A stretch of 64,000 nucleotides of DNA from Gammaproteobacteria bacterium (GTDB taxonomy: Bacteria; Pseudomonadota; Gammaproteobacteria; SZUA-229): positions 26,475 through 90,474 of the forward strand of contig JAPHSS010000036.1 in NCBI GenBank assembly GCA_026195255.1, read 5' to 3'. The notes below the pieces were generated by a model. It had not been told where the DNA came from. It searched no databases and saw nothing but the letters and a program-made list of their open reading frames with translations. Below are positions 41,656 to 51,097 of this stretch, one piece after another; the stretch's first letter is position 1; every line of letters starts with the position of its first letter. A program made the translations under genes and the position numbers.

Positions 41656-42639
41656 TTAAAGGTGTAAAGGCCGTGTTGATTGTTTTATTTCTTTGTTAAG
41701 TTTCTGATTTTTATATATTTCTAATGTATCCATCAAGCTGGCTTTCCAACTGATTTCAGGGTCATATCCAATCTGTTGATAGGCCTGGTGATTATCAATT
41801 GGCGGGCATTTAAGCATATCAATCATGGCATTGGTGAATAAGGGATGCTTATCACTAGTGTGTGTTTTACCTAACCACCAGAGTAATGGAGATGCGATAA
41901 GAGGAGGCAAACCAAACGAGAGGGGTTTGCTTTGGATCTGTTGTTCGAGAAAAGACATTATTTCTGCCTGGGAGGGCGTTTCAGGGCCTGTAATGTTTAA
42001 GCAGTTATAATCCGATTCAAAAGGACCCAGTGCAGCACGGGTAAATGCCTGACCTATATCGCGCCCGTCTAACAAAGGCAAATGCCCCATCTGGCCGATT
42101 AAATAAGGTGATTTCACATTGTTTAATCGGCTTAGTAATAAGGGCATTAAACCCATATTAAGACGCTTACCAGAATAAAGCCCAAGGCGTAAATTAACAA
42201 ACTGACAGCGAGGTTGTTGATAATTACGTAAATACTCTTCAACGGCAATGTGACAGTTAATCATTGGCCAGTAGGCGCGGGGTTTACCTATAGAGCCTGA
42301 ATTGTTTCTCTCTTTCGCTGTAGCCGCATAAATACTACTCAGGTTGATAAATCGACTTACTCGCCATTCGATAGCGCGGTTAATTAAATCAATTGTGGGT
42401 TCAAGGTAATTTTCTGAGCAAGAGTCAGCTGATTTTACAAAACTGGTTTGACCTGCGGCATGGCAAATGACATCTATGCCGACAAGTACTCTATCCAGAT
42501 AGTCCAGGTCTCGTAAGTCACCCTGGCGAACCTCGCCTGAATACCGACTAATTAGTTTTGAAGGGGTACGACAGGCAGCAACTATTTGAAGATCCGGGTG
42601 ATTTATCTTAATCAGGGCCTCTAAGATGTGGCTTCCCAC
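41656..42639 (-). CDS. NAD-dependent epimerase/dehydratase (SDR)-like protein
   Basis: Rossmann-like SDR pattern 'VICHAAGQTSFVKSADSCSENYLEPT', 'FINLSSIYA'. True start may lie further upstream: in-frame 'TKILVTGATGFVGSHILEAL' without an ATG. Confidence 0.8.
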   Translation of the reverse strand: MGSHILEALIKINHPDLQIVAACRTPSKLISRYSGEVRQGDLRDLDYLDRVLVGIDVICHAAGQTSFVKSADSCSENYLEPTIDLINRAIEWRVSRFINLSSIYAATAKERNNSGSIGKPRAYWPMINCHIAVEEYLRNYQQPRCQFVNLRLGLYSGKRLNMGLMPLLLSRLNNVKSPYLIGQMGHLPLLDGRDIGQAFTRAALGPFESDYNCLNITGPETPSQAEIMSFLEQQIQSKPLSFGLPPLIASPLLWWLGKTHTSDKHPLFTNAMIDMLKCPPIDNHQAYQQIGYDPEISWKASLMDTLEIYKNQKLNKEIKQSTRPLHL

Positions 42640-42934
42640 AAAGCCAGTTGCACCGGTGACGAGTATTTTTGTAATAACTTATACCTTTATATAAAGTTTA
42701 TATTCACATTTTACCGATTGAGCAGTTCCAAAGCAGTTACCTGTTAATTCATATACTAACCCTGAGAGAAGTCATATCCCATTATTTTATAATTTAATTG
42801 TTAGTTAACCTGAATGCTCTTTTACAGCCCTGAGCGTAATACTTAATGCCTGTAGATAGCTTATTTAGTATACTGCTTAACCCTGTTTCTATAGTGGATT
42901 CAGGCATATGTAAATTATAGGCTTTAAAATTATT

Positions 42935-43225
42935 ATGAAAAAAACATTTAAGTTAACGCACGAGAAAATTAAGCCTGAAAGACAGGTTGAAGCCGTAAAA
43001 CATGAAATTAGAAAATATATAAAACGTGAACGTAGTAAGAAGTTAGCAGTAGGTGTCGATTATCTGGATTTTGACTGCCGATTTGGTGTTGATGAAGCTA
43101 ATGCTGAACAGATTCATCTGGCAGAAATAGATAAGTCAATTAACTGGGCTGTTGCAGAAGGTAAAAGCACATTTTATCTGGAGATTGTGAGTAAGCCAGG
43201 TTATAGAAATAAAAAAGAATATTAG
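42935..43225 (+). CDS. DUF6172-like small protein
   Basis: 'MKKTFKLTHEKIKPERQVEAVKHEIRKYIKRERSKKLAVGVDYLDFDCRFG'. Confidence 0.7.
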   Translation: MKKTFKLTHEKIKPERQVEAVKHEIRKYIKRERSKKLAVGVDYLDFDCRFGVDEANAEQIHLAEIDKSINWAVAEGKSTFYLEIVSKPGYRNKKEY

Positions 43226-43230
43226 CCTGG

Positions 43231-44139
43231 TTATTCGATATAGAAGGCCTGTTGTGCAACATAAGCCATCATGCGATCGATAAACAAACGTGTTTTTTGC
43301 GGCACGTGACTACGACTGGGATACATGATGTAGGTAGATGAAAACTCTTTGAACTTTACCTCAGGCATGACCTGAACCAACGAGCCATTTTGTAACTCGT
43401 TATAACATTCTGAGAAGAGTGTGAGGCCAATACCCAAACCGTTTTTTGCTGTCTCTAATAAGGCGCTGCCGTCATTTACTTTGGTATGTACATTTACTGA
43501 GTAATTTTTTATTTCAGAGCCTTCATAATAAGCCCAGTTATTCATTATTCCATTTTCACCTGCATATACAACAAAATAGTGGTTTGATAAATCTTCAATA
43601 TTTTGTGGTGTTCCTCGTTTTTTAAGATAATCGGGGGAGGCGACCATAACCACTTTATTATTAGTCAGTTTTCGCGCGATAAGAGATGAATCAACCGGTG
43701 AAGTAATACGTATTGCGACATCATAGCGTTCGCCAACAATATCTACATAACGATCTTCTAATCGTAAATCAATTTTCAGTTCAGGATAACTCTCTACCAG
43801 TTCTTTTATAACGGGCATTACGTGTAAACGACCGAAATGAGTGGTACTTGAGACACGTAACTCACCACTGACATCTTTTCGTAACGAGGCTACCAGAGCA
43901 TCGGTTTCTAATAACTGGTTACGTAAACCATTAGCATGGTGGTATATAGAGTGCCCTGCATCGGTGAGGCTAAGGCTTCGAGTCGTGCGATTTAATAAAC
44001 GCACACCCAGGTGCTCTTCAAGTTGAGCTATTTGTTTACTGACCATTGAGCGGTTAACGTTACGACGGCTGGCTGCTTTGCTAAAGCTACCGCTATCAAT
44101 AACATCGGCAAATAATACTAATCGACTTGCAGCGTCCAT
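43231..44139 (-). CDS. LysR family transcriptional regulator
   Basis: 'GSFSKAASRRNVNRSMVSKQIAQLEEHLGVRLLNRTTRSLSLTDAG'; divergent from the OYE gene. Confidence 0.95.
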   Translation of the reverse strand: MDAASRLVLFADVIDSGSFSKAASRRNVNRSMVSKQIAQLEEHLGVRLLNRTTRSLSLTDAGHSIYHHANGLRNQLLETDALVASLRKDVSGELRVSSTTHFGRLHVMPVIKELVESYPELKIDLRLEDRYVDIVGERYDVAIRITSPVDSSLIARKLTNNKVVMVASPDYLKKRGTPQNIEDLSNHYFVVYAGENGIMNNWAYYEGSEIKNYSVNVHTKVNDGSALLETAKNGLGIGLTLFSECYNELQNGSLVQVMPEVKFKEFSSTYIMYPSRSHVPQKTRLFIDRMMAYVAQQAFYIE

Positions 44140-44268
44140 GGGGTTCCCATTGTTTCCACATTGGAAACATATATACGCTATTTTGATGCTATTTTAAAGC
44201 TAATCTGCTCACTATAATTCTTACAGATTAATTATCGTATCTTCTATTTATCAAAATAAGGGAAAACC

Positions 44269-45375
44269 ATGACATCAACAGCATCGTCACAATCAGCACT
44301 TTTTACGCCGTTAAAAATGGGTGATTTAAATCTGAGAAACCGTATTGTAATGGCACCATTAACACGTAACCGAGCAGGAGAAGGTAATGTGCCGACGGAT
44401 TTAAATACGCTTTATTACACACAACGTGCTTCCGCAGGCCTGTTAATTACAGAAGCCACTCAAATATCAGAATCGGCTTTAGGTTACCCTGCAACGCCCG
44501 GTATTCATTCAGATGAGCAGATCGCAGGCTGGAAAAAAATAACCGATGCTGTGCACGCACGAGGTGGTTTAATTTTTATTCAGTTGTGGCACGTGGGGCG
44601 TATATCTCACCCGTCTTTGTTGCCAGATAATGCTTTACCCGTTGCACCCTCGGCTATTCGTCCTCAGGGAGATGCAGTTACTTATGATGGTATGCAGGCC
44701 TTCGTTACGCCCCGTGCCCTTGAGTTAGAGGAAATACCGCTTTTAATTTCTGATTATGTTAAAGCTGCAGAAAATGCTAAAGCAGCTGGATTTGACGGTA
44801 TTGAAATACATGCGGCAAATGGTTATTTGCTTGATGAGTTTTTACGTGATGGCACAAATACCCGTGATGATATCTATGGCGGTAGTATTGAAAATCGGTT
44901 GCGTTTACTCAATGAGGTTATTGAGGCAGTTAAAGGCGTCTGGCCATCAGAACAGGTGGGTGTGCGTTTGTCGCCGGAAAATCAGTTTAATGATATAAAA
45001 GATTCGCAACCACAAACTACATTCAATGCGGTGGTTGATATGTTGAGTAAACATAAACTTGCTTATTTACATGTTCTAGAAGGAGATATGTTAAACGCTA
45101 AACGTGAAGTGGACTATGCTGAGCTGAAACGACGTTTTGCGGGGTTGTATATGGCAAATATGGGTTATAACCGTGAAACAGCTGAACAGGCATTAGTTAA
45201 CAGGCATGCAGATATGATCGCATTTGGTAAGTTATTTATTGCTAACCCGGATCTGCCTGAACGGTTTGCTGTTGATGCACCATTAAATGAACCTGACCAG
45301 GCAACATTTTATGGTGGCGATGAAAAGGGTTATACCGATTATCCCACTTTAGAAGAGAAACAAAAAAGTGCTTAA
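44269..45375 (+). CDS. NADH:flavin oxidoreductase, Old Yellow Enzyme family (NemA-like)
   Basis: 'LFTPLKMGDLNLRNRIVMAPLTRNRAGEGNVPT', 'IQLWHVGRISHPSL', 'GFDGIEIHAANGYLLDEFL'. Confidence 0.95.
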   Translation: MTSTASSQSALFTPLKMGDLNLRNRIVMAPLTRNRAGEGNVPTDLNTLYYTQRASAGLLITEATQISESALGYPATPGIHSDEQIAGWKKITDAVHARGGLIFIQLWHVGRISHPSLLPDNALPVAPSAIRPQGDAVTYDGMQAFVTPRALELEEIPLLISDYVKAAENAKAAGFDGIEIHAANGYLLDEFLRDGTNTRDDIYGGSIENRLRLLNEVIEAVKGVWPSEQVGVRLSPENQFNDIKDSQPQTTFNAVVDMLSKHKLAYLHVLEGDMLNAKREVDYAELKRRFAGLYMANMGYNRETAEQALVNRHADMIAFGKLFIANPDLPERFAVDAPLNEPDQATFYGGDEKGYTDYPTLEEKQKSA

Positions 45376-45527
45376 TTTATTAAACTTAATCTGAAAATAT
45401 TTATTACTTTTATGTTCTGGCGTGGGGATGAGAAAAAGGCAAAGGCAGGGGAAAACGCAAATAAACGCGAATGAACGCAAATATTAATTAATAAGTATCG
45501 TTTTAAAAAGTGCTCTTACTTCATTAC

Positions 45528-45558
45528 CTCGTTCCCATGCTCCCGCGTGGGAATGCAT
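45528..45558. repeat. CTCGTTCCCAnGCTCCCGCGTGGGAATGnn-type hairpin repeat
   Basis: CTCGTTCCCATGCTCCCGCGTGGGAATGCAT; related copies at 45708-45740 and 54761-54794. Confidence 0.7.
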
Positions 45559-45640
45559 ACGGACAGTGGTTGTCTATCTATCTTGAATTTGAGCACACGA
45601 ATAGAGACACAGAACTTACTTTTTATAAAAGCATTCTCTT

Positions 45641-45896
45641 TCCAGAGTTCATCACAACAAGTATTGCCACAGTGGCACGAAGTGCACTGAGAAAATCTAA
45701 CATAATTAACTCGTTCTCAAGTTCCGCGTGGAAACGAGTTACAGTGTTAGTTAACAATCTAATATTTGCGTTCATTCGCGTTTATTTACTACGCGCTCCT
45801 GCGCTTCGCCCTTTCAGGGCCGCACTAATGTGCGTTTAGTGCGGTTTCCTTTGCCTTTTATTTCGTTCCCCAGCCTTTGACTTTTCAAAACTTTAA
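45641..45896 (+). repeat. Dispersed intergenic repeat, copy B
   Basis: Homologous to reverse complement of 34144-34314, with about 80 bp of extra sequence in the middle. Confidence 0.75.
45708..45740. repeat. Diverged copy of the CTCGTTCC..GGAACGAG hairpin repeat, inside copy B
   Basis: AACTCGTTCTCAAGTTCCGCGTGGAAACGAGTT. Confidence 0.65.
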
Positions 45897-45948
45897 GTAA
45901 CCCCTGGCCAAATAGGCGGGTTTTTTATGCGCTCCAGATCAAATATTG

Positions 45949-46656
45949 TTATTCAAAAAAGAACGTCATTTTAACACCGGCGACTTCTAAAACATCGTTG
46001 TTACTGAGTGGGTGAGCTTTTGAGCCAATTTCACTATCATTTACCCTGGGTCGTTCACCGTTATCACCACCATCGATATGTATCAGGAAGTAACCGGTCG
46101 GTCTACGGGTGATGGCCGCAACCTGAACACCGGGTTTACCCAGTGTAGTTAATACTTTTGTAAGTGGCAGTTCTCTACCACTATTAGGGCCACTGACTAA
46201 GCGAATTTTAGCTTTTTGCTGGCTGCTTTTACCTGAGTCAGAAGAGGTAATTTCTGCAACAATCGCACCAACAGATTTATCAATTTCTTTACTGCCTTCG
46301 GTTTCCTGCATACCGTCGGAATCCGGATTAATAATCATCGTCTTTTCGAAATCATTAGCAGAGCCGGTATTAGCATTTATATATTTTATCTCATGCTTGC
46401 CAATTTTAATGAGATCGCCATCTGTTAAGACATTCTTTTTAACTAATGACCCATTAAGATAGGTGCCATTGGTACTGTTTAGATCTTCAATGAATGAATC
46501 ATTGAGGATAGTAAGTATTTTGGCGTGGTGACCACTTACAGCCAGGTTGTCCAGGTGAATATCGTTATCACTCTTGCGGCCAATGGACATTGTTTCTTTA
46601 TTCAGTTGAAGCTCACTTTCGACTTCACCGTTGAAACTTATTTGTATTGTTGCCAT
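45949..46656 (-). CDS. FHA domain protein
   Basis: 'MSIGRKSDNDIHLDNLAVSGHHAKILTILNDSFIEDLNSTNGTYLNG'; a second FHA-like half follows. Confidence 0.92.
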   Translation of the reverse strand: MATIQISFNGEVESELQLNKETMSIGRKSDNDIHLDNLAVSGHHAKILTILNDSFIEDLNSTNGTYLNGSLVKKNVLTDGDLIKIGKHEIKYINANTGSANDFEKTMIINPDSDGMQETEGSKEIDKSVGAIVAEITSSDSGKSSQQKAKIRLVSGPNSGRELPLTKVLTTLGKPGVQVAAITRRPTGYFLIHIDGGDNGERPRVNDSEIGSKAHPLSNNDVLEVAGVKMTFFFE

Positions 46657-46735
46657 TTTGCTACCTATCTTATTTAAAGTTATTCAGTTAATTTTTGAAC
46701 TGTTTTATGTCGTTTATAAAAATCACTCTTAAACT

Positions 46736-47563
46736 CTAAGAGAATATATCTAAAATTTTAGAAAACCAGTTGGAATTAGCTGGAAATTCTTTTAAAACCT
46801 GTGCGAGCATAACCGATACATTATCTTTGCCGCCATGGTCTTTGGCTTGCTTTATTAATTCTTTATTCATTTTATTCAGGTTGTCACGATAATTTAATTG
46901 AATATCTTCAATCAGGTCATCGCCAATCATGTCGGTTAAACCATCTGAACAAAGTAAATAAGTGTCACCGGTCAGCGCTATATCTTCTAATAAATCAACA
47001 TCAACCGTTGTACTTACGCCTACGGCACGGGTAACCAGGTTTTTATTTAGTGACTCTCGTGCTTCTTTTTTGGTATAAAAACCACGATCAACCAATTCTT
47101 GCAATAAGGTATGATCACGTGTCATCTGCTCTAGTAAACGATCACGCATACGGTATAAACGTGAGTCACCTACATGAGCGACGGTGATACGATTATCGTA
47201 TAGTAGTAATACTACAATAGTCGTACCCATACCTTCATAATTTTTATTATTTTGTGCGGCCGTATAAATTTTTAAATTCGCATCTTTGATTGCTTTTTCA
47301 ATCAACATGCTTTCAAGACTGTAACCGGTATTCTCGTCTGTGTTACCTGTTGAAATTTGTGGTAGTGCAGAGCTTAAATCTTGCATAATCGAATCAACGG
47401 CAATGGCACTGGCTACTTCACCGCCTTTATGTCCACCCATACCATCAGCCAGCACAAGTAAACCCAGGTCGGCATTACTCGCAATGCTGTCTTCATTATG
47501 GTCACGAACCAGACCTTCGTCTGTGATTCCTGTGATCTTGATTTTGTCTTTAAGGCTCATCAA
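46736..47563 (-). CDS. PP2C-family protein phosphatase
   Basis: 'DEGLVRDHNEDSIASNADLGLLVLADGMGGHKGGEVAS', 'VAHVGDSRLYRMRD', 'LLCSDGLTDMI', 'GGKDNVSVML'. Confidence 0.95.
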   Translation of the reverse strand: MMSLKDKIKITGITDEGLVRDHNEDSIASNADLGLLVLADGMGGHKGGEVASAIAVDSIMQDLSSALPQISTGNTDENTGYSLESMLIEKAIKDANLKIYTAAQNNKNYEGMGTTIVVLLLYDNRITVAHVGDSRLYRMRDRLLEQMTRDHTLLQELVDRGFYTKKEARESLNKNLVTRAVGVSTTVDVDLLEDIALTGDTYLLCSDGLTDMIGDDLIEDIQLNYRDNLNKMNKELIKQAKDHGGKDNVSVMLAQVLKEFPANSNWFSKILDIFS

Positions 47564-47577
47564 ATTTAATTCTATTA

Positions 47578-50148
47578 CTAATTAGTTTTCTTTTTATTCT
47601 GGGCAATTATTTGCAGGCATTTACGTAGATCACCGGCCATTTGAGCGCCACTTTGATAACGTTTTTCCGGGTCTTTGGCAAGCGCCCTGTTTATTATTAC
47701 TGATACACAACGGGGGAGTTCAGGTCTGATACTATCAGGTTTAGGGTGTACTTCATTGGCAATTTTATACATTAGTGTTGCCATTGAATCACCAGTAAAG
47801 GGTAAGCGCCCTGTCATAAACTGGAACATCATTACACCCAGTGAAAATAGATCTGACTTACCGTCTACTTTTTTACCCGCTAATTGTTCAGGTGACATAT
47901 ACGAGGGTGTGCCTAAAACCATTCCTGTTTTGGTTTTGCTTGAATCAGTAATGCGTGCAATACCAAAGTCAGTAATTTTTAATGTATCAGATTTAATTTC
48001 ATACATTATATTGGCGGGTTTAATATCCCGGTGCACAACGTTTGCTTTATGGGCATAATCCAGACCTTCAGCGCAGCGGCGAATAATATCCAGCACTTTA
48101 GTTATGGGCAGTAATTTATCTGCTTTACCGTATTGCACCATATCGCCACCCTTAAGGAACTCCATTGCGATATACGCAAGGTCGTGCTCTTCACCTGCAT
48201 CAAATATAGTCACTATATTCGGGTGACTTAAACGACCTGCTGTTTCAGCTTCGCGGAAGAAACGGTCTTTAACATCCTGTAATTCGTCTTCTTCAAATTC
48301 TTGCGAGAGAGCCATTGTTTTAATGGCCACAATTCGAGAAATCTTAGGGTCTTTACCAAGATAAACAGCGCCCATTGCACCTTTGCCAAGTTCTTTTTCA
48401 ACCTCATAACGACCTAACATGGGTTTCTCAACACCACCGCCCTTTAATAACAGGCTGCCGCCGGGTGAGTTGTTTGTGCCGCCTAGAATAACGGTTTCTT
48501 CCATCGCTGAGGCGCGGTTTAAACGTTGTTTTATATCACGAAACTTAGGATTGATATCTTTCATAACCTGATAAACCGATCCTGCTTTATTGAACTGGCG
48601 TTTGCGTTCAAAATCTAATGCCAGGTTATATAATAACTCCAGTGATTCAGGTGATTTAGTCAGGCGGCGGAACTTATCAAATGCAGCATCCAGTTGCCCC
48701 TGACCCTGTAAGGATAAACCTAACATTCTATTCGACTCTGCAGATTCAGCATCGAGTGCCAGTTTGCCTTTTTCAGTAGATAAGTAACGTTTGGTTGTGA
48801 GTAGTAAGTGCCCTGCAATAAGTAGTATTGATGGATTCACCAGCTGTAACCAGAGGCCACTATCCGTCATTAAAATATAGTGAGTGATAAACAGGGATAC
48901 AAATAATATTATGCTTATAAGAGCAGAAACACCTGCTTTTATGCGAGGCAGTATAAAAACGATATAGAGGGCAATAAATAATGTTATGCCAGCTACTGTT
49001 GGCAGGCTCCATTCAGGTTCTATAAAAAAGTCTTCATTCAAGATGCTCGAAACAGAGTGGGCCAGGGTGAGTACCGGCGCCATATTTGAATTAATTGGGG
49101 TGACCATTGTATCGCCAACACCAACAGCTGTAGCACCTATAAGGACAATTTTACCTTTATATTTCGATGCGGGTATTTTGCCCTGCAAAACATCATAAAA
49201 TGAATCAATCGGGAATGCGCTGGCTTCACCAACATTATTGTAGAAATATGTGTTCATTAATAAATTGGGACTGGTTTTAATCGACAAACGATCCAGTTCT
49301 ACACTTTCACCCAGATTAATTGTTACATCTTCAGGTGTTAAATTTAAGCTACGTAATGCAAGTTGAAGTGACAGGGAAGGGTACATCTGGTCATAGTAAT
49401 CAACCACCAGAGGTTCGGAACGAATACTGCCATCTGTATCCGGATAGGCTGCAAGGGCGCCAATACTGTCGGCCTGTGAGCCCACTATTTCAATTGGATA
49501 AAAAACATTAGCGACAGGTAGTGGAAATTTATTATCAGGATTCGTTGTCGGATTATTTTTTATATTGGTTAACTTATTACGCGTAACATAAGTTGGCATC
49601 TCAGTATCGGGCTTGCCATGGCTTGCACCTATTCCCATGTGCATAGCCAGCACGACATTACCTGCCTCAGTTAAACTATCGGCTAATTTTTGATCAGTAT
49701 TCAGGTCGACTTCAGCAGCAAGTAGCTTTTCACCAAGTTTTTTAATGTCTTTATTGATTAAACGATTAGAACCAGAGTCTAATTGAAGCAGGCTGCTGCT
49801 TCCGTAAAATACGAGTAAATCCTGGATATAACGCATACCCGGGTCAATTTGTGGTTCTATAAAAAAGGTAGTTTGGCCAATTACTTTGGCACCGCCTTTT
49901 TTGAGTATGCGATGCATTTCAGCATGAATATCTCGAGGCCATGGCCAACGGCCGATATTGGAGATACTGACATCATCAATGGCAATAACAGCAACTTTAT
50001 CGCTGGGAACTCGTTCAGATGAACGCACGCCGAAATCATAAGCACTAAGCTCTAAACTATCGAACAAGCCCATTTTGCCGAGTGAAATAATTAAGATGCA
50101 TATGGCAAGACCCGCAAACCAGTCTTTTTTCCAGAATGCCTGTTTCAT
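47578..50148 (-). CDS. CHASE2 domain-containing Ser/Thr protein kinase
   Basis: N-terminal CHASE2-like domain, about 3 TM, TPR-like segment, kinase 'LGKGAMGAVYLG', 'HRDIKPANIMYE', 'KITDFGIARI'. Confidence 0.94.
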   Translation of the reverse strand: MKQAFWKKDWFAGLAICILIISLGKMGLFDSLELSAYDFGVRSSERVPSDKVAVIAIDDVSISNIGRWPWPRDIHAEMHRILKKGGAKVIGQTTFFIEPQIDPGMRYIQDLLVFYGSSSLLQLDSGSNRLINKDIKKLGEKLLAAEVDLNTDQKLADSLTEAGNVVLAMHMGIGASHGKPDTEMPTYVTRNKLTNIKNNPTTNPDNKFPLPVANVFYPIEIVGSQADSIGALAAYPDTDGSIRSEPLVVDYYDQMYPSLSLQLALRSLNLTPEDVTINLGESVELDRLSIKTSPNLLMNTYFYNNVGEASAFPIDSFYDVLQGKIPASKYKGKIVLIGATAVGVGDTMVTPINSNMAPVLTLAHSVSSILNEDFFIEPEWSLPTVAGITLFIALYIVFILPRIKAGVSALISIILFVSLFITHYILMTDSGLWLQLVNPSILLIAGHLLLTTKRYLSTEKGKLALDAESAESNRMLGLSLQGQGQLDAAFDKFRRLTKSPESLELLYNLALDFERKRQFNKAGSVYQVMKDINPKFRDIKQRLNRASAMEETVILGGTNNSPGGSLLLKGGGVEKPMLGRYEVEKELGKGAMGAVYLGKDPKISRIVAIKTMALSQEFEEDELQDVKDRFFREAETAGRLSHPNIVTIFDAGEEHDLAYIAMEFLKGGDMVQYGKADKLLPITKVLDIIRRCAEGLDYAHKANVVHRDIKPANIMYEIKSDTLKITDFGIARITDSSKTKTGMVLGTPSYMSPEQLAGKKVDGKSDLFSLGVMMFQFMTGRLPFTGDSMATLMYKIANEVHPKPDSIRPELPRCVSVIINRALAKDPEKRYQSGAQMAGDLRKCLQIIAQNKKKTN

Positions 50149-50963
50149 CTATCACCCAGTTTTTTTGTTAGTAATCTGAAAGGCGCCATTATTGCTAGCT
50201 GTTCCCCAGTCTTTATTATTATTTTATTGGCTGGCTTTTTAAAAAGGCCGAGCGTCCTTAAGATAAGAATAGATCATAAACGCTAGACTTGCCTGCCGCT
50301 AGTGAAAATTACTGCTTTTTTAATAAAATCACAGTGTTGGGATGATATATTGAGGTTAAACTTGAAAGCTATTTTATAAAACTTAATGGCTAAATATAGT
50401 GCCTGAAAGCATATGATTTTACGCTTTAGAGGTGATTTTTTGTGGTTTTCTTTATTATTGCCAATAATCATGACTTTTATCAGCTTTTCATCGTGTAATA
50501 GACCTGAGAATAGCCCTCTGAAATATGAATCAATACTAATTAAAAAACTGAAATTAGCAAAAGCCGGGTTTATAAGTTGTATTTCGGCCAGGTTATTTAC
50601 AAATGATACTTGTCATCTTTAACCGCGTATAACTGAAGTCTACTGAGAGTGGTTAAAACAGTGTAAACATCAACGCTTTAATCATCTATCCAGAGGCACC
50701 GTGTAAGCGTTATAGAATAACAGAGCCTTCTTCACTGCTAGTCATATTGAAGCCGGTAACCAGTCCCCGGTGAAATAATTTGATAAGAATACCCCATATT
50801 CGTACTTCATGATTACATCAGCTTTCTTTTTATAAAATCGCAAGATATTGCCTGTCCGCGCCAAAGAAACCCAAAGAATTCAGACCTGTTTTAATTCGCA
50901 GTGCTTAATTTAGAGAAGCTATGTGATATCTCTCACAAAATACCACGGCACTGAAAGTTCATG

Positions 50964-50996
50964 TTGATTTATTATGAATTGGGAATATAATCCCAA
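50964..50996 (+). promoter_or_regulatory. Promoter with embedded palindrome TTGGGAATATAATCCCAA upstream of DUF5666 gene 1
   Basis: -35 TTGATT (50964-50969), 16-bp spacer, -10 TATAAT (50986-50991) inside TTGGGA-N6-TCCCAA (50979-50996). Confidence 0.65.
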
Positions 50997-51097
50997 ATAT
51001 AGAGATTGAAATACGATCTAAATGTCTCTGTTATAAATGAGTTAGAGATGTAGATCAGATGAAAAACAATATTTTCAAATAATCAGGGGCCAGTACA

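Larger units (their letters stand above)
45459..45787. repeat. 28-bp perfect inverted repeats bounding about 270 bp of non-coding DNA
   Basis: 45459-45486 AAATAAACGCGAATGAACGCAAATATTA; 45760-45787 is its exact reverse complement. Confidence 0.85.

Noticed and set aside
45510-45839. 109-aa plus-strand ORF
   Set aside because: Lies inside nested inverted repeats and repeat copy B; translation is a by-product of repeats.
50413-50622. 69-aa plus-strand ORF with TM-like N-terminus
   Set aside because: No clear RBS or recognisable family; could be real but unsupported.
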